Source: Desulfobulbaceae bacterium
GTDB taxonomy: Bacteria > Desulfobacterota > Desulfobulbia > Desulfobulbales > SURF-16
DNA length: 20,139 nt
Assembly (NCBI GenBank): GCA_023230525.1
Contig: JALNXE010000080.1
Location: 1 to 20,139 of the forward strand
Direction: 5' to 3'
Shown here: positions 1 through 7,664 of the stretch, piece by piece
How the letters are laid out: the number at the start of each line of letters is the position of its first letter
Numbering within the stretch: position 1 is the first letter of the stretch
Made by a program: the position numbers and the translations under genes
The notes under the pieces: model-generated
Told to the model about the DNA's origin: nothing
The model's input: the letters and a program-made list of their open reading frames with translations, nothing else
Database searches by the model: none

Positions 1-150
1 AGAAATCAGGAGCCAGAATAAAACGTAATAAAATCAACCATTCTGAATTCTGTCTCCTGTCTCCTGAATTCCCATGACGGAGATCAGAGCAGCAACTATG
101 TCACAAAAATATCGTTATTTCGAAAAAATAGATCAAGTCAGAAAGTTGAG
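1..150 (+). mobile_element. MITE-like element, copy A (left part outside window)
   Basis: This is the right-hand part of a non-coding palindromic element that occurs again at 11337-11565 and, inverted, at 15365-15601. The window begins inside its left heptamer array. The right terminal repeat ends with CAGAAAGTTGAG at 150 and is followed by TTAATAA (151-157). That is the position and base composition of the 7-bp target duplications seen at the other two copies, but the left duplication cannot be seen here. Like copy C and unlike copy B, it has two CTCCTGT heptamers near 53-66. The element carries no transposase. Confidence 0.8.
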
Positions 151-200
151 TTAATAATAAAGATGACGTTTTTAAGAAAGAAATGATGAAAAGGCGGGAT

Positions 201-1610
201 TTACAGATCCGTACAGACACCAAAACTTGCCGGGTTGCCCTGGAAGGTAACATGCTTGATCCGTAAATCAAGCCACCCCTCTTCCCCTGTTTTTTTGATG
301 ATCATCACTTCATACTGCTCCGGGGGGGATCCGACTTTCTGGGTCTCCATGATTTTAGAGCGCAGATATCCCCGGTAATCCTGGTGAAAGATGTCCCACC
401 AGTTCATGCTGAAAAGCTCTTCGGAAGTGTATCCGGTAATGAGCTCCATGACAGAATTGACATAGATCAGTTTGGGACCCTGGGTGATAAAGAGTCCGGA
501 ACGGGTAAATTCGGCTATGGTGCGCAGACGTACCTCTTTTTCCTTCTGCTCAAGCTGATTTTTGTCAATGGCGTCCAGCATGGTATTGATCGAGTTGGAT
601 AGACTGGCGAATTCGTCAGAGCCAGAAACTTGAACACGGGAAGCCGGATGGGCTGATTTGCTGATCTTCAGAACATCGCTGTTTAATCCGGCCAATCTGT
701 TGAGCACCAGTCTGTCAAGAATAATAAAGACGAGAAAAGAAAAGGTAAGGCTGGTGATAATTGTTGCCCAGAGAAGATAAGTCAGTGTTCGATGGCCCTG
801 AATATGAATGGTTCGTGAAACCGCCAGGCGAAGAAGAAGAAGGGGCTGGCCGAAGATATCTTTTATGATGCCGTAGCCGGCTATGTAATCGTCGTTCAGG
901 GGTTTGATAAGGAAATTGTCGGGGTTGGCCAGCATGGTGTCGAGAATCTCAAAAGAGTCGGGATGAGGCAGGGGGGTATTGATGATATGCACGGAAAAAT
1001 CCATCTTGGTTATCCCTTTTATCATTTGGATGCGCGCCTCATCAAGAATGCGCATCATGATCAGCGTACCCCGGTTCGGTCCTTTCCCGTCGCTTTTCAA
1101 GATGGGCCGCGCGGAAATGAGCAGGATGGCGTCGGAAATTTTAATGAGTCCGGTGAAATGGCTGTCATTGGTTGGATGGTGGAAAAGCTGTTTGTTGCCG
1201 GCAAGTTGCGAAAGGAGATTGGCAGGAACAGGAACCAGGGCCTTTTGCTCAGGATCATAGAAGGTGCCGTGGACGAGTTTGCCCTCCGAGTCGAAGAAGA
1301 GAAGATAATTAATTTTTGCACTTGAAAGGAATGTTTCCTCGACAATGTTCGTTTCCTCATAATCCTTATTGAGGTCAACGATGAAACCATAGGTGTCATC
1401 CCAGCTGGCCCAGTCATGGGTGAGGGTATCAAGTGACTTGGCCTGGTCCTCGATGATGGCTTTGACCCGGGAAATGTTGTCGTGCACAAAACGCTCTTCT
1501 ATTATGTCGAAATTGTTGAGGATGACATTTTTAAAAAGATAATAGAAGATCGCAGTCAGTGCCAGAGAGACCAAGCCGATGCTGAGCAGAACTTTTTTAC
1601 GAATACCCAT
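201..1610 (-). CDS. CHASE4-HAMP-PAS membrane sensor protein lacking an output domain
   Basis: A 469-residue membrane sensor. The start is the ATG at 1610, with AGGGAG a few bases upstream; a TTG seven codons earlier is less likely. TM1 is at about residues 7-27. An extracytoplasmic CHASE4-type domain follows, with its signature DWASWDDTYGFI at 67-78. TM2 is at about 275-297, HAMP at about 298-352 and a PAS domain from about 363 to the end. Family members usually continue into a histidine kinase, GGDEF/EAL or methyl-accepting domain. This protein stops at GVCTDL, where the last PAS strand would normally lead into the effector. The MITE copy A ends about 50 bp beyond the stop codon. It lies downstream of the sigma-54 activator on the same strand, across a 288-bp gap. 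It may be a truncated signalling protein or a sensor acting through a partner. The ligand is unknown. Confidence 0.85.
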   Translation of the reverse strand: MGIRKKVLLSIGLVSLALTAIFYYLFKNVILNNFDIIEERFVHDNISRVKAIIEDQAKSLDTLTHDWASWDDTYGFIVDLNKDYEETNIVEETFLSSAKINYLLFFDSEGKLVHGTFYDPEQKALVPVPANLLSQLAGNKQLFHHPTNDSHFTGLIKISDAILLISARPILKSDGKGPNRGTLIMMRILDEARIQMIKGITKMDFSVHIINTPLPHPDSFEILDTMLANPDNFLIKPLNDDYIAGYGIIKDIFGQPLLLLRLAVSRTIHIQGHRTLTYLLWATIITSLTFSFLVFIILDRLVLNRLAGLNSDVLKISKSAHPASRVQVSGSDEFASLSNSINTMLDAIDKNQLEQKEKEVRLRTIAEFTRSGLFITQGPKLIYVNSVMELITGYTSEELFSMNWWDIFHQDYRGYLRSKIMETQKVGSPPEQYEVMIIKKTGEEGWLDLRIKHVTFQGNPASFGVCTDL

Positions 1611-1668
1611 GGTCAAGCTCCCTGGTGACAATAATCAAAGCTGATAGCCGGTTAAGATCAACTGGATG

Positions 1669-1699
1669 AATTAAAAATCAAGGTTGCGGTGGTTCCGCA
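1669..1699 (-). terminator. Weak candidate terminator after the sigma-54 activator gene
   Basis: Read on the minus strand, a 5-bp stem (TGCGG/CCGCA) with a 5-base loop is followed by ACCTTGATTTTT. It lies in the 288-bp gap between the activator and the sensor gene. The stem is short and the T tract begins several bases after it, so this is only a possibility. Nothing else recognisable was found in the gap. Confidence 0.2.
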
Positions 1700-1898
1700 G
1701 GTTGCCGGACAACGAAGCTTTTTGTTTTCCCTGCCCATGCGGGGCATAATCGTGCAAAAGGATATTCTTTTGTGTATTGCAGTGGCATTTATGATTGCAT
1801 TACCAGCTTGTACACCATTGGCGGTGAGAAAGGTATTCCGGTTATCTTTGCGGCGGGGGCTGAATGGAGCAAGAGAGCGCGGTGGCATTTGATTTGCT

Positions 1899-3686
1899 TC
1901 ACTCTAGATTTTTTGCTGTTTCCTGAGGGCTGCCGTTCAGGTGGGCATATGGCGGTTCTTCCGGTAATTCATCCAGTTGTTTGGAAAACTCGCTTTCCAG
2001 CTTATAGCGGTCGATTTTCCGGCGCAGGGTGTCTTTGGAAATACCCAGTTCACGGCAGGTTGCCATTCGTTTCCAGTTGTTTCTTTCCAGGGCCATATAA
2101 ATGGCTTGTTTTTCAATTTCCTCGAGCGATTGCAGTCCCTGTTTTGCTGATCCCTTCTCACTGTCTGCGCCTGTTTTGATGGCAGGCACGGCAAACGGTT
2201 CCGGCAGATGCTCCGGTTGAATGAAGCCGCCATCGCAGAGAATAAAGGCATATTCAATAATATTTTCCAGTTCCCTGATGTTGCCCGGATAGTTGTAGCG
2301 CATGAGGAGGTTTAATGCCCCGCTGGAAATTCCGACAATATCTTTTCCCTGCTGGGCGCTGTATTGTTTGATGAAGTGGTCGATCAAGATGGGCACATCC
2401 TCCATGCGTTCCCGTAGCGGCGGAAGGTGAATTTTGACCACGTTGAGCCGGTAAAAAAGATCTTCACGGAACTGCCCTTTGCTGACAAGTTCCTGCAGGT
2501 CCCGGTTGGTTGCGGTGATGATGCGGACATCCGCCTTCAGCGGGACATTGGAGCCAAGCGGTTCGTATACCTTATTCTGCAGAACCCGGAGCAGTTTAAC
2601 CTGCAGTGACTGGGGGATATCTCCTATTTCGTCCAGGAAGAGGGTGCCTTTTTCCGCGGCGGCAAAACGGCCTTGCTTGTCCTGTTTGGCATCGGTAAAG
2701 GCCCCTGCCTTGTAACCGAACAGCTCTGACTCCAGCAGGGTTTCAGGCAGGGCGCCGCAGTTGACGGCAACAAAGGGTTTGTCGTTGCGCGTGCTGGCAT
2801 GATAGATGGCCCTGGCTACCAGTTCCTTGCCTGTTCCACTCTCTCCGAGAATAAGCACGGTGCTCGGGCTGCGGGAAATCTCCGGGAGAATGCTGAAAAT
2901 TCGTTGCATCAGCGCGCTTTTGCTGATGATCTCGTCAAAGGTATAGCTTTTGCTCAGCTGTTTCTGCAGCATGGAGATGGCGGAAAGATCACGGAAGGTC
3001 TCGACCCCGCCGATAATGTTGCCCTCATGGTCGGTGAGAGGCGAAGCGCAGATGCTGACGGGAACCCGGCTGCCATCGATATGGCCAATGGTGATTGAGC
3101 GGTTCGGCACGGGTTTGCCGCTATAGAGACTCTGGGCGATGGCGCAGCTTTTGCCGCAGATGCTGGAATGGAAGACATCACCGCAGAATTTGCCGATGGC
3201 ATCCTCTCTTTTCCAGCCGGTGATGCTCTCGGCAGCAGCATTAAAGGATGTTATCTTCCAGTTGCGGTCAACGGTAAAGACCCCGTCAGCGATACTGTCT
3301 AAAATCATTCTGTTGCACATGTAGCTTGACGATGCATCCTGAAAAATGACAATGGCGCCTGAAGGAGAGCCTTCCGTGTTGGGAATCGGAACGGCGGTGG
3401 CCAGCACGGCAGTCAGCTTGTTCGTGGTGGTGTTTTCAATGACCAGGTTGAAATCGGTGACTATTTTTCCTGCGGAAATGGAGGGGCAGAGGGATGAAAA
3501 AAGCTCGGCAAAACGCTGGTCATTACCAAAGATTTCATGGCAGTTCCTGCCAAGTACATTTTCAGCTTTGAGCCCGAAAAGATCCTCCGCTGCCTTGTTG
3601 AACGAGATGAGTTCCCAATTGGCATTTATCATGAAGATGGCATCTGTCACCTTGGGAGCTTTGCTTTTCTGGGATACTGGCACCAT
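1899..3686 (-). CDS. Sigma-54-dependent transcriptional activator, PAS-PAS-AAA+-Fis HTH
   Basis: A 595-residue bacterial enhancer-binding protein. Two N-terminal PAS domains (about 10-118 and 125-235) replace a receiver domain, so it probably senses a small molecule or redox state directly. The AAA+ domain spans about 252-490. It has Walker A GESGTGKE (281-288), the sigma-54-contacting loop as GAFTDA (328-333, canonical GAFTGA), Walker B GTLFLDEI (347-354) and an arginine-finger region FREDLFYRLN (406-415). A Fis-type helix-turn-helix occupies about 521-562. PAS2 contains Cys168, Cys177 and Cys181, which could bind a metal or cofactor. The ATG at 3686 has GGAG about 8 bases upstream. Its target promoter is unknown, and no convincing -24/-12 site was found in this window. 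The membrane sensor lies downstream on the same strand. Confidence 0.93.
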   Translation of the reverse strand: MVPVSQKSKAPKVTDAIFMINANWELISFNKAAEDLFGLKAENVLGRNCHEIFGNDQRFAELFSSLCPSISAGKIVTDFNLVIENTTTNKLTAVLATAVPIPNTEGSPSGAIVIFQDASSSYMCNRMILDSIADGVFTVDRNWKITSFNAAAESITGWKREDAIGKFCGDVFHSSICGKSCAIAQSLYSGKPVPNRSITIGHIDGSRVPVSICASPLTDHEGNIIGGVETFRDLSAISMLQKQLSKSYTFDEIISKSALMQRIFSILPEISRSPSTVLILGESGTGKELVARAIYHASTRNDKPFVAVNCGALPETLLESELFGYKAGAFTDAKQDKQGRFAAAEKGTLFLDEIGDIPQSLQVKLLRVLQNKVYEPLGSNVPLKADVRIITATNRDLQELVSKGQFREDLFYRLNVVKIHLPPLRERMEDVPILIDHFIKQYSAQQGKDIVGISSGALNLLMRYNYPGNIRELENIIEYAFILCDGGFIQPEHLPEPFAVPAIKTGADSEKGSAKQGLQSLEEIEKQAIYMALERNNWKRMATCRELGISKDTLRRKIDRYKLESEFSKQLDELPEEPPYAHLNGSPQETAKNLE

Positions 3687-3757
3687 GAGATTCTCCGCCG
3701 GGATAGTGTCAAGAGGTTCTGGAAATATTGGGGCTTTCCCTTATTGTAAGTTTTAAT

Positions 3758-3786
3758 ATATTATCACGGATCCGGAAATGTGGCAA
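3758..3786 (-). promoter_or_regulatory. Candidate sigma-70 promoter of the sigma-54 activator gene
   Basis: On the minus strand TTGCCA (-35) is separated by 17 bases from TAATAT (-10), about 70 bases upstream of the activator start codon. The region is AT-rich and lies between two divergent genes. Confidence 0.45.
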
Positions 3787-3843
3787 ATTGACGCAATGGA
3801 ATCAAAATGAGCCCGAATCCTTTATCGGCCGCAAAATTATCCC

Positions 3844-3871
3844 TTGCCTATTTGGTTGAAAATTATATGAT
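3844..3871 (+). promoter_or_regulatory. Candidate sigma-70 promoter of the DUF4126 gene
   Basis: TTGCCT and TATGAT are separated by 16 bases, about 60 bases before the start codon of the DUF4126 gene. It is divergent from the activator promoter at 3758-3786. Confidence 0.45.
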
Positions 3872-3931
3872 GCGAGGGTATTTCTTTGAAGAAGCGCGTT
3901 TTTTTGCCAGTTTCCTTTCCGGAGAAAAGAA

Positions 3932-4585
3932 ATGGATGAAGTCAACCAGATGATACATACCATCTCGCTGAGCATGGGTGCGGCCTGGGCAAGCGGGATC
4001 AATCTGTATGCCACGCTGCTCACTCTTGGCCTGCTTGGCGCCACCGGCAACATGACGCTGCCCCCGGATCTGCAGATTCTGACCAATCCCCTGGTTATCG
4101 GCGCAGCCGGGCTCATGTTTGCGGTGGAGTTTGTGGCGGACAAGATGCCCGGCGTGGATACCGGCTGGGACTCCATCCATACCTTTATCCGCATTCCGGC
4201 AGGGGCCATGCTGGCTGCAGCTAGTCTTGGTGAAGTCAACAGCGCCATAACGGTGACTGCCGCCATTCTGGGCGGCACCCTGGCCGCCGGCAGTCACGCA
4301 ACCAAGGCCGGTTCCAGGGTTCTGATCAACACCTCGCCGGAACCATTCAGCAACTGGCTGGCCTCCCTGGCCGAGGATGCGGCGGTTATTGCCGGAGTCT
4401 GGGCCGCCCTGGCTCATCCTTATATTTTTTTAGTGGTGCTGCTTATTCTTATCATTTTGATGATCTGGGTGCTGCCAAAGCTGTGGGCCAGTATCAAAAC
4501 GGTCTTTGCCGTGCTGGGACGTCTTTTTACGGGCAATAAGGGGACCCCGCCGTCAATGGATAATCCGCATTCGCCCCGGCGCTGA
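3932..4585 (+). CDS. DUF4126 family membrane protein
   Basis: A 217-residue protein of unknown function. It matches the DUF4126 pattern: an N-terminal helix with an AAWASGINLYAT segment (about 17-28), repeated small-residue-rich hydrophobic segments, a central DTGWDSIHTFIRIPAGAM region, and GSHATKAGSRVLINTSPEPFSN (split here as GSHATKAGSR and VLINTSPEPFSN) before a final membrane helix at about 165-188. The C-terminal tail is short and polar. The start is supported by GGAG about 7 bases upstream of the ATG. It stands alone, divergent from the sigma-54 activator. The slyD-like gene follows on the same strand after 266 bp and has its own promoter, so the two are probably separate transcripts. 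The family assignment rests on pattern recognition. No biochemical role is known to me. Confidence 0.85.
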   Translation: MDEVNQMIHTISLSMGAAWASGINLYATLLTLGLLGATGNMTLPPDLQILTNPLVIGAAGLMFAVEFVADKMPGVDTGWDSIHTFIRIPAGAMLAAASLGEVNSAITVTAAILGGTLAAGSHATKAGSRVLINTSPEPFSNWLASLAEDAAVIAGVWAALAHPYIFLVVLLILIILMIWVLPKLWASIKTVFAVLGRLFTGNKGTPPSMDNPHSPRR

Positions 4586-4796
4586 CTAAGCCCGCAGAGT
4601 CTCTTCTCCCCGCGGTGAGCGGCCCGCCATTGTTGGCGCCCCCTGAAAAAACCCATCAACACCAGGCCGGAATCCTTGCTGTTTTACCGGCTCGCCCAGA
4701 TATTTTCCGCCATGGCCCGTCCTGCCAGGTATCTTTTCTGATTTTTTTATGGTATATTCCCCCGCCGTTTGCTGGAAACGGCCGTAGTTTTGTAAC

Positions 4797-4826
4797 TTGT
4801 CAGAAATACCGGAAAACTCATATAAA
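4797..4826 (+). promoter_or_regulatory. Candidate sigma-70 promoter of the SlyD-like gene
   Basis: TTGTCA and TATAAA are separated by 18 bases, ending 25 bases before the ATG at 4852. AAAGGAG (4839-4845) is the ribosome binding site. The upstream 200 bases hold no gene that can be supported. Confidence 0.45.
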
Positions 4827-4851
4827 ACGATACCGCTCAAAGGAGAATCAA

Positions 4852-5280
4852 ATGGCAGAGGCAAAAAAAGGCGATAGGGTTAAAATTCACTACACCGGTA
4901 AACTCAATGACGGCACGGTTTTCGATTCCTCGGCCAACCGCGATCCTTTGGGGTTCACCATCGGCGGCGGTCAAGTGATTCCCGGCTTCGAAGAGGCAGT
5001 GATCGGCATGACTCAGGGGGAAAGCAAAAATGTGAAAATCCCAGTGGATAAAGCCTATGGACCCCGCAATGAGGAATTGCTGATGCCTTTTCCCAAGGAC
5101 CAGGTGCCGCCTGGGTTAAATCCCGAGGTGGGGCAAAAGCTGCAGCTGAGCGGTCCTAACGGCGAACCCGTTCTGGTTTCGGTGGTGAGCATAACGGACG
5201 AGAGCATCATTCTTGATGCCAATCCCCCGCTGGCCGGAGAAGAGTTGAACTTTGCTATCGAGCTGGTGGAGATTGCTTAG
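4852..5280 (+). CDS. SlyD-like FKBP-type peptidyl-prolyl cis-trans isomerase
   Basis: A 142-residue cytoplasmic prolyl isomerase and probable folding chaperone. The start is the ATG at 4852, preceded by AAAGGAG. The open frame extends upstream to 4615, but that part has no coding character and would cover the promoter. FKBP landmarks are KIHYTGKLNDGTVFDSS (about 11-27) and FTIGGGQVIPGFEEAVIGM (about 35-53). An insert-in-flap region then follows at about 70-120, and the closing LDANPPLAGEELNFAIELVEI region ends the protein. The order FKBP-IF-FKBP is typical of SlyD. The usual NHPLAG motif is NPPLAG here. There is no His/Cys-rich metal-binding tail, so a nickel role as in E. coli SlyD is not supported. 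The stop codon abuts a 67-bp hairpin repeat. Confidence 0.92.
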   Translation: MAEAKKGDRVKIHYTGKLNDGTVFDSSANRDPLGFTIGGGQVIPGFEEAVIGMTQGESKNVKIPVDKAYGPRNEELLMPFPKDQVPPGLNPEVGQKLQLSGPNGEPVLVSVVSITDESIILDANPPLAGEELNFAIELVEIA

Positions 5281-5345
5281 GAGCTGTTACGAAATAACAT
5301 GGCCATTTTTTCAATTTCGTTACGGCTCGTTATGCCGTTCCGCGC
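5279..5345. repeat. 67-bp REP-like hairpin repeat, copy 1
   Basis: Nearly identical to 11576-11641, differing at a few substitutions and one T. It contains an inverted repeat, GAGCTGTTACGAAAT with ATTTCGTTACGGCTC, that pairs at 14 of 15 positions if one G-U is allowed. The loop contains ACATGGCC and a T run. A constant tail, TTATGCCGTTCCGCGC, follows. It overlaps the last base or two of the slyD-like stop codon, so the transcript of that gene would end in this hairpin. Confidence 0.7.
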
Positions 5346-5360
5346 ATTAAGGATAAGAGC

Positions 5361-5384
5361 CCCTGGCCGGAAAGCTGGCCAGGG
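5361..5384. other. GC-rich perfect hairpin between convergent genes
   Basis: CCCTGGCC and GGCCAGGG form a perfect 8-bp stem with an 8-base loop. It lies between the convergent slyD-like and nitroreductase genes. There is no T tract on either side, so it is not a canonical terminator, but it could act as a 3' stabiliser or a weak bidirectional stop. Confidence 0.35.
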
Positions 5385-5427
5385 TGTGGCTGGTCAGGGG
5401 CAGCGAAAGTGAGAAGTTTCGGCGAAC

Positions 5428-5946
5428 TTACCACTGTTCCCGGTGCACGCATTCTTCCCTGAAACGGGTGCGGGCCTCAGGCCTTTCGGCCGGCCAACCC
5501 AGGGCAATGGCGCACATGGGAATGATGCCCTCCGGCAGACTGAACATCTTTTTTATCCCTTCCATCCGTTCCTGCCGGGGATGGACGCCGAGCCAGCAGG
5601 AGCCGAGACCTGAGGCGTTGGCGGCCAGCAGGATATTTTCCACCGCGGCACTGAGATCCTGCAGCAGGTAGGATTCCTTTTTATCATGGGCCCGGTTGAT
5701 GTCGCCGCAGACCACCAAGGCGGCGGTTGCCTGGCGCAGCATCTTGCCATGGGGCAGAATCTCTGCCAGTCTGTCCAGGTTTTCCCGGCGGCGGAGCACG
5801 ATAAAATGCCAGGGGTCCCGTGCTACCGCCGACGGCGCGGCCATGCCGGCCTCCAGCAGATCCGTCAGGATCTCCTCGGGCACCTCTTTCGCCTCATATC
5901 TGCGGATGCTGCGCCGGGTAAAGATAAAGTCCAGTTTTGGGTTCAT
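5428..5946 (-). CDS. Nitroreductase family FMN-dependent oxidoreductase
   Basis: A 172-residue protein of the nitroreductase fold: a flavoenzyme, usually a homodimer, that reduces nitro compounds, quinones or similar acceptors with NAD(P)H. Visible family motifs are the N-terminal FMN-phosphate-binding RRSIRRY (11-17), AAPSA (36-40) followed by DPWHFIVL, a central LLQDLSAAVENILLAA helix, and GLGSCWLGVHP near 113-123. It belongs to the short class without an added ferredoxin domain. The ATG at 5946 is preceded by AGGAGAAGGGG. A 72-residue membrane protein gene lies 90 bp upstream on the same strand and could be co-transcribed. The physiological substrate cannot be told from sequence. Confidence 0.92.
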   Translation of the reverse strand: MNPKLDFIFTRRSIRRYEAKEVPEEILTDLLEAGMAAPSAVARDPWHFIVLRRRENLDRLAEILPHGKMLRQATAALVVCGDINRAHDKKESYLLQDLSAAVENILLAANASGLGSCWLGVHPRQERMEGIKKMFSLPEGIIPMCAIALGWPAERPEARTRFREECVHREQW

Positions 5947-6036
5947 GCCCCTTCTCCTTGTTGATCCGGATACGATTTGTTACTGATGACAATCATCGCC
6001 GGTGTGAGATCCGCGGCTCATGAAACAGAGCATCTG

Positions 6037-6255
6037 TCAGGATGATTTGAGCGCAAATATCGCCTTTGCCGCCAGCAGCAGCCAGGGGGTGCCGTGCAGG
6101 AGGAAATCGAACCAGTCGATGGGCCGGACCAGTTGGCCTTTCACCAGCATCTGCAGTTTTTCCCAGATGTGGGGCGGCTGAAAGGGGGCAAGGCCGAGGG
6201 TCAGGCAGGCGATGATAAGCACCCCCCAGGGAATGGCGGCAAGAAGTTTTTCCAT
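6037..6255 (-). CDS. Small conserved-looking membrane protein, function unknown
   Basis: 72 residues with two hydrophobic segments (about 8-26 and 52-69). They are joined by a loop containing APFQPPHIWEKLQML and GQLVRPIDWFDFLLHG. The pattern of a short helix, an amphipathic P-H-x-W-E-K-L segment and a RPID-x-F-D-x-x-x-H-G motif resembles a family of about 70-residue proteins I have seen in Desulfobacterota and other proteobacteria. Some databases label them as RND-transporter related without clear basis. The ribosome binding site before the ATG at 6255 is poor. The next gene on this strand, the nitroreductase, starts 90 bp downstream. The coding call rests on composition and the recognised pattern. 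No function is proposed. Confidence 0.7.
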   Translation of the reverse strand: MEKLLAAIPWGVLIIACLTLGLAPFQPPHIWEKLQMLVKGQLVRPIDWFDFLLHGTPWLLLAAKAIFALKSS

Positions 6256-6443
6256 CTGTTTTTTTGATTATGCGGAAGTGACGCTTGATGTTTAAGGAAA
6301 CAATGAACTTCCACTATGCAAAAAAAATCGGGAAAAGTCGAAATATTTCCGCCATGAACGGAAAAAACGTACTTTCCACGCCCTTAATGTCCGGCCGGGA
6401 TGGGACCTTTGCCTGTTCCGTTGCTTGCAGGTTTTGAAAAAAG

Positions 6444-7624
6444 ATGGATTTCCTGCTCCTGCTCGCTGTTGCCACCTTTATCGGCACCGCTCTCTTCGGG
6501 CTCCAGGGGTTTCTCGGCGCACGACGCATCAGGTGGCTGGACGATTGTGCGCCCCTGGATGAAGCCCGCCCGCCCGCTGTTTCCATTATCATTCCCGCCT
6601 TGAATGAGGAGAAGAATATCCGTCAGGCGCTGCTGTCGGTGCTGTCTCTCGATTACCGGCCGCTGGAGATCATTGTGGTCAACGACCGGTCAACCGATGC
6701 CACCGGCGCCATCCTTGAGGAAATCAGCGCCCTGCATCCGCGGCTTAAGGTCCTGCATATCAGCGAACTTCCCCAGGGGTGGCTTGGCAAGAATCACGCC
6801 CTGCACCAGGGGGCCGGCCGGGCCAGCGGCGATTATCTGCTTTTCACCGATGCCGATGTGGTGATGGCGCCTGCCACGCTTAAGAGGGCGATGGCCCGGA
6901 TGCGGGCCGGCCATCTCGACCACCTCACCCTGCTATTCCGGGCCGTTCTGCCGTCCGGCCTGCTGCAGATGGTGGTGATTGAATTCGGGGTCAGTCTGAT
7001 CAGCTATCTCCAGCCATGGAAGGCCGCAGATCCCGCCTCGGATAAATTCATCGGCGTCGGCGCCTTCAACCTGGTGCGGGCAGCCGCCTACCATGAGGCG
7101 GGAGGGCATGCGGCCATCCGGCTGTGCCCCCTGGATGACATCATGCTTGGCATGCTCCTCAAGATGCATGGCTTTGGGCAGGAATGCCTGTATGGCTATC
7201 ATTTTATCGCCGTGAAATGGTATGGCTCGCTCAGGGAGATGATCAGCGGGCTCAGGAAAAACACCTATGCGGCCTTTGATTACAGCTTTACCCGGCTCTC
7301 TGTTCTCACCTGTCTGCAGCTCATCTTCAGCATCTGGCCGCCCTGGGCCCTGATTGCGACCGATGGTGCGGCGCGGTTGGTCAATTTCGCCATCATTGCC
7401 CTGCAGGCAATCCTGTTTGCCGCAGCGGCGCTTTACAGCGGCATTGCCTGCGCCGGCACGTCATCTGGTTTCCCGTGACGCCGTATATCAGACTTTATAT
7501 GACCTGGAAGGCGGCGCTGGCAACTATTCTGCAGCAGGGCATTGTCTGGCGCGGCACCTTTTATCCGCTGCCGGAACTGAAAAAGGGGAGGCTGGTCTGG
7601 GAACGCCGGAGGAAGTCTTGCTGA
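6444..7624 (+). pseudogene. Family 2 glycosyltransferase with a 3' frameshift
   Basis: A membrane-associated GT2 glycosyltransferase. An N-terminal TM helix (about 2-22) is followed by the GT-A core: VSIIIPALNEE (46-56), IVVNDRSTD (77-85), GWLGKNHAL (112-120), the metal-binding FTDADV (134-139) and the acceptor-side CPLDDIMLG (about 228-236). C-terminal TM helices follow. The first frame ends at a TGA at 7476-7478 after an uncharacteristic CAGTSSGFP tail. From 7457 the next frame continues the expected C-terminus (HVIWFPVTPYIRLYMTWKAAL, then WRGTFYPLPELKKG) to a TGA at 7622-7624. A single missing base near 7452-7456 explains both; restoring it gives about 393 residues. The ATG at 6444 has a weak ribosome binding site. 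The sugar and acceptor are unknown. A real mutation and an assembly error are both possible. Confidence 0.85.
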
Positions 7625-7664
7625 AACAAACTCTTTTTCCGGCAGCCTGAGTTCAATTGGCGGG

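Noticed and set aside
1783..1799. Possible sigma-54 (-24/-12) promoter, TGGCAT then TTGCA
   Set aside because: The spacing between the GG and GC elements is one base too long, and no supported gene starts downstream on the plus strand.
1658..1888. 76-codon minus-strand frame between the sensor and the activator
   Set aside because: No ribosome binding site, no recognisable composition or motif. It looks like a chance frame.
4615..4851. N-terminal extension of the SlyD-like protein
   Set aside because: It would cover the promoter and ribosome binding site, has no conserved content, and the family starts at the ATG at 4852.
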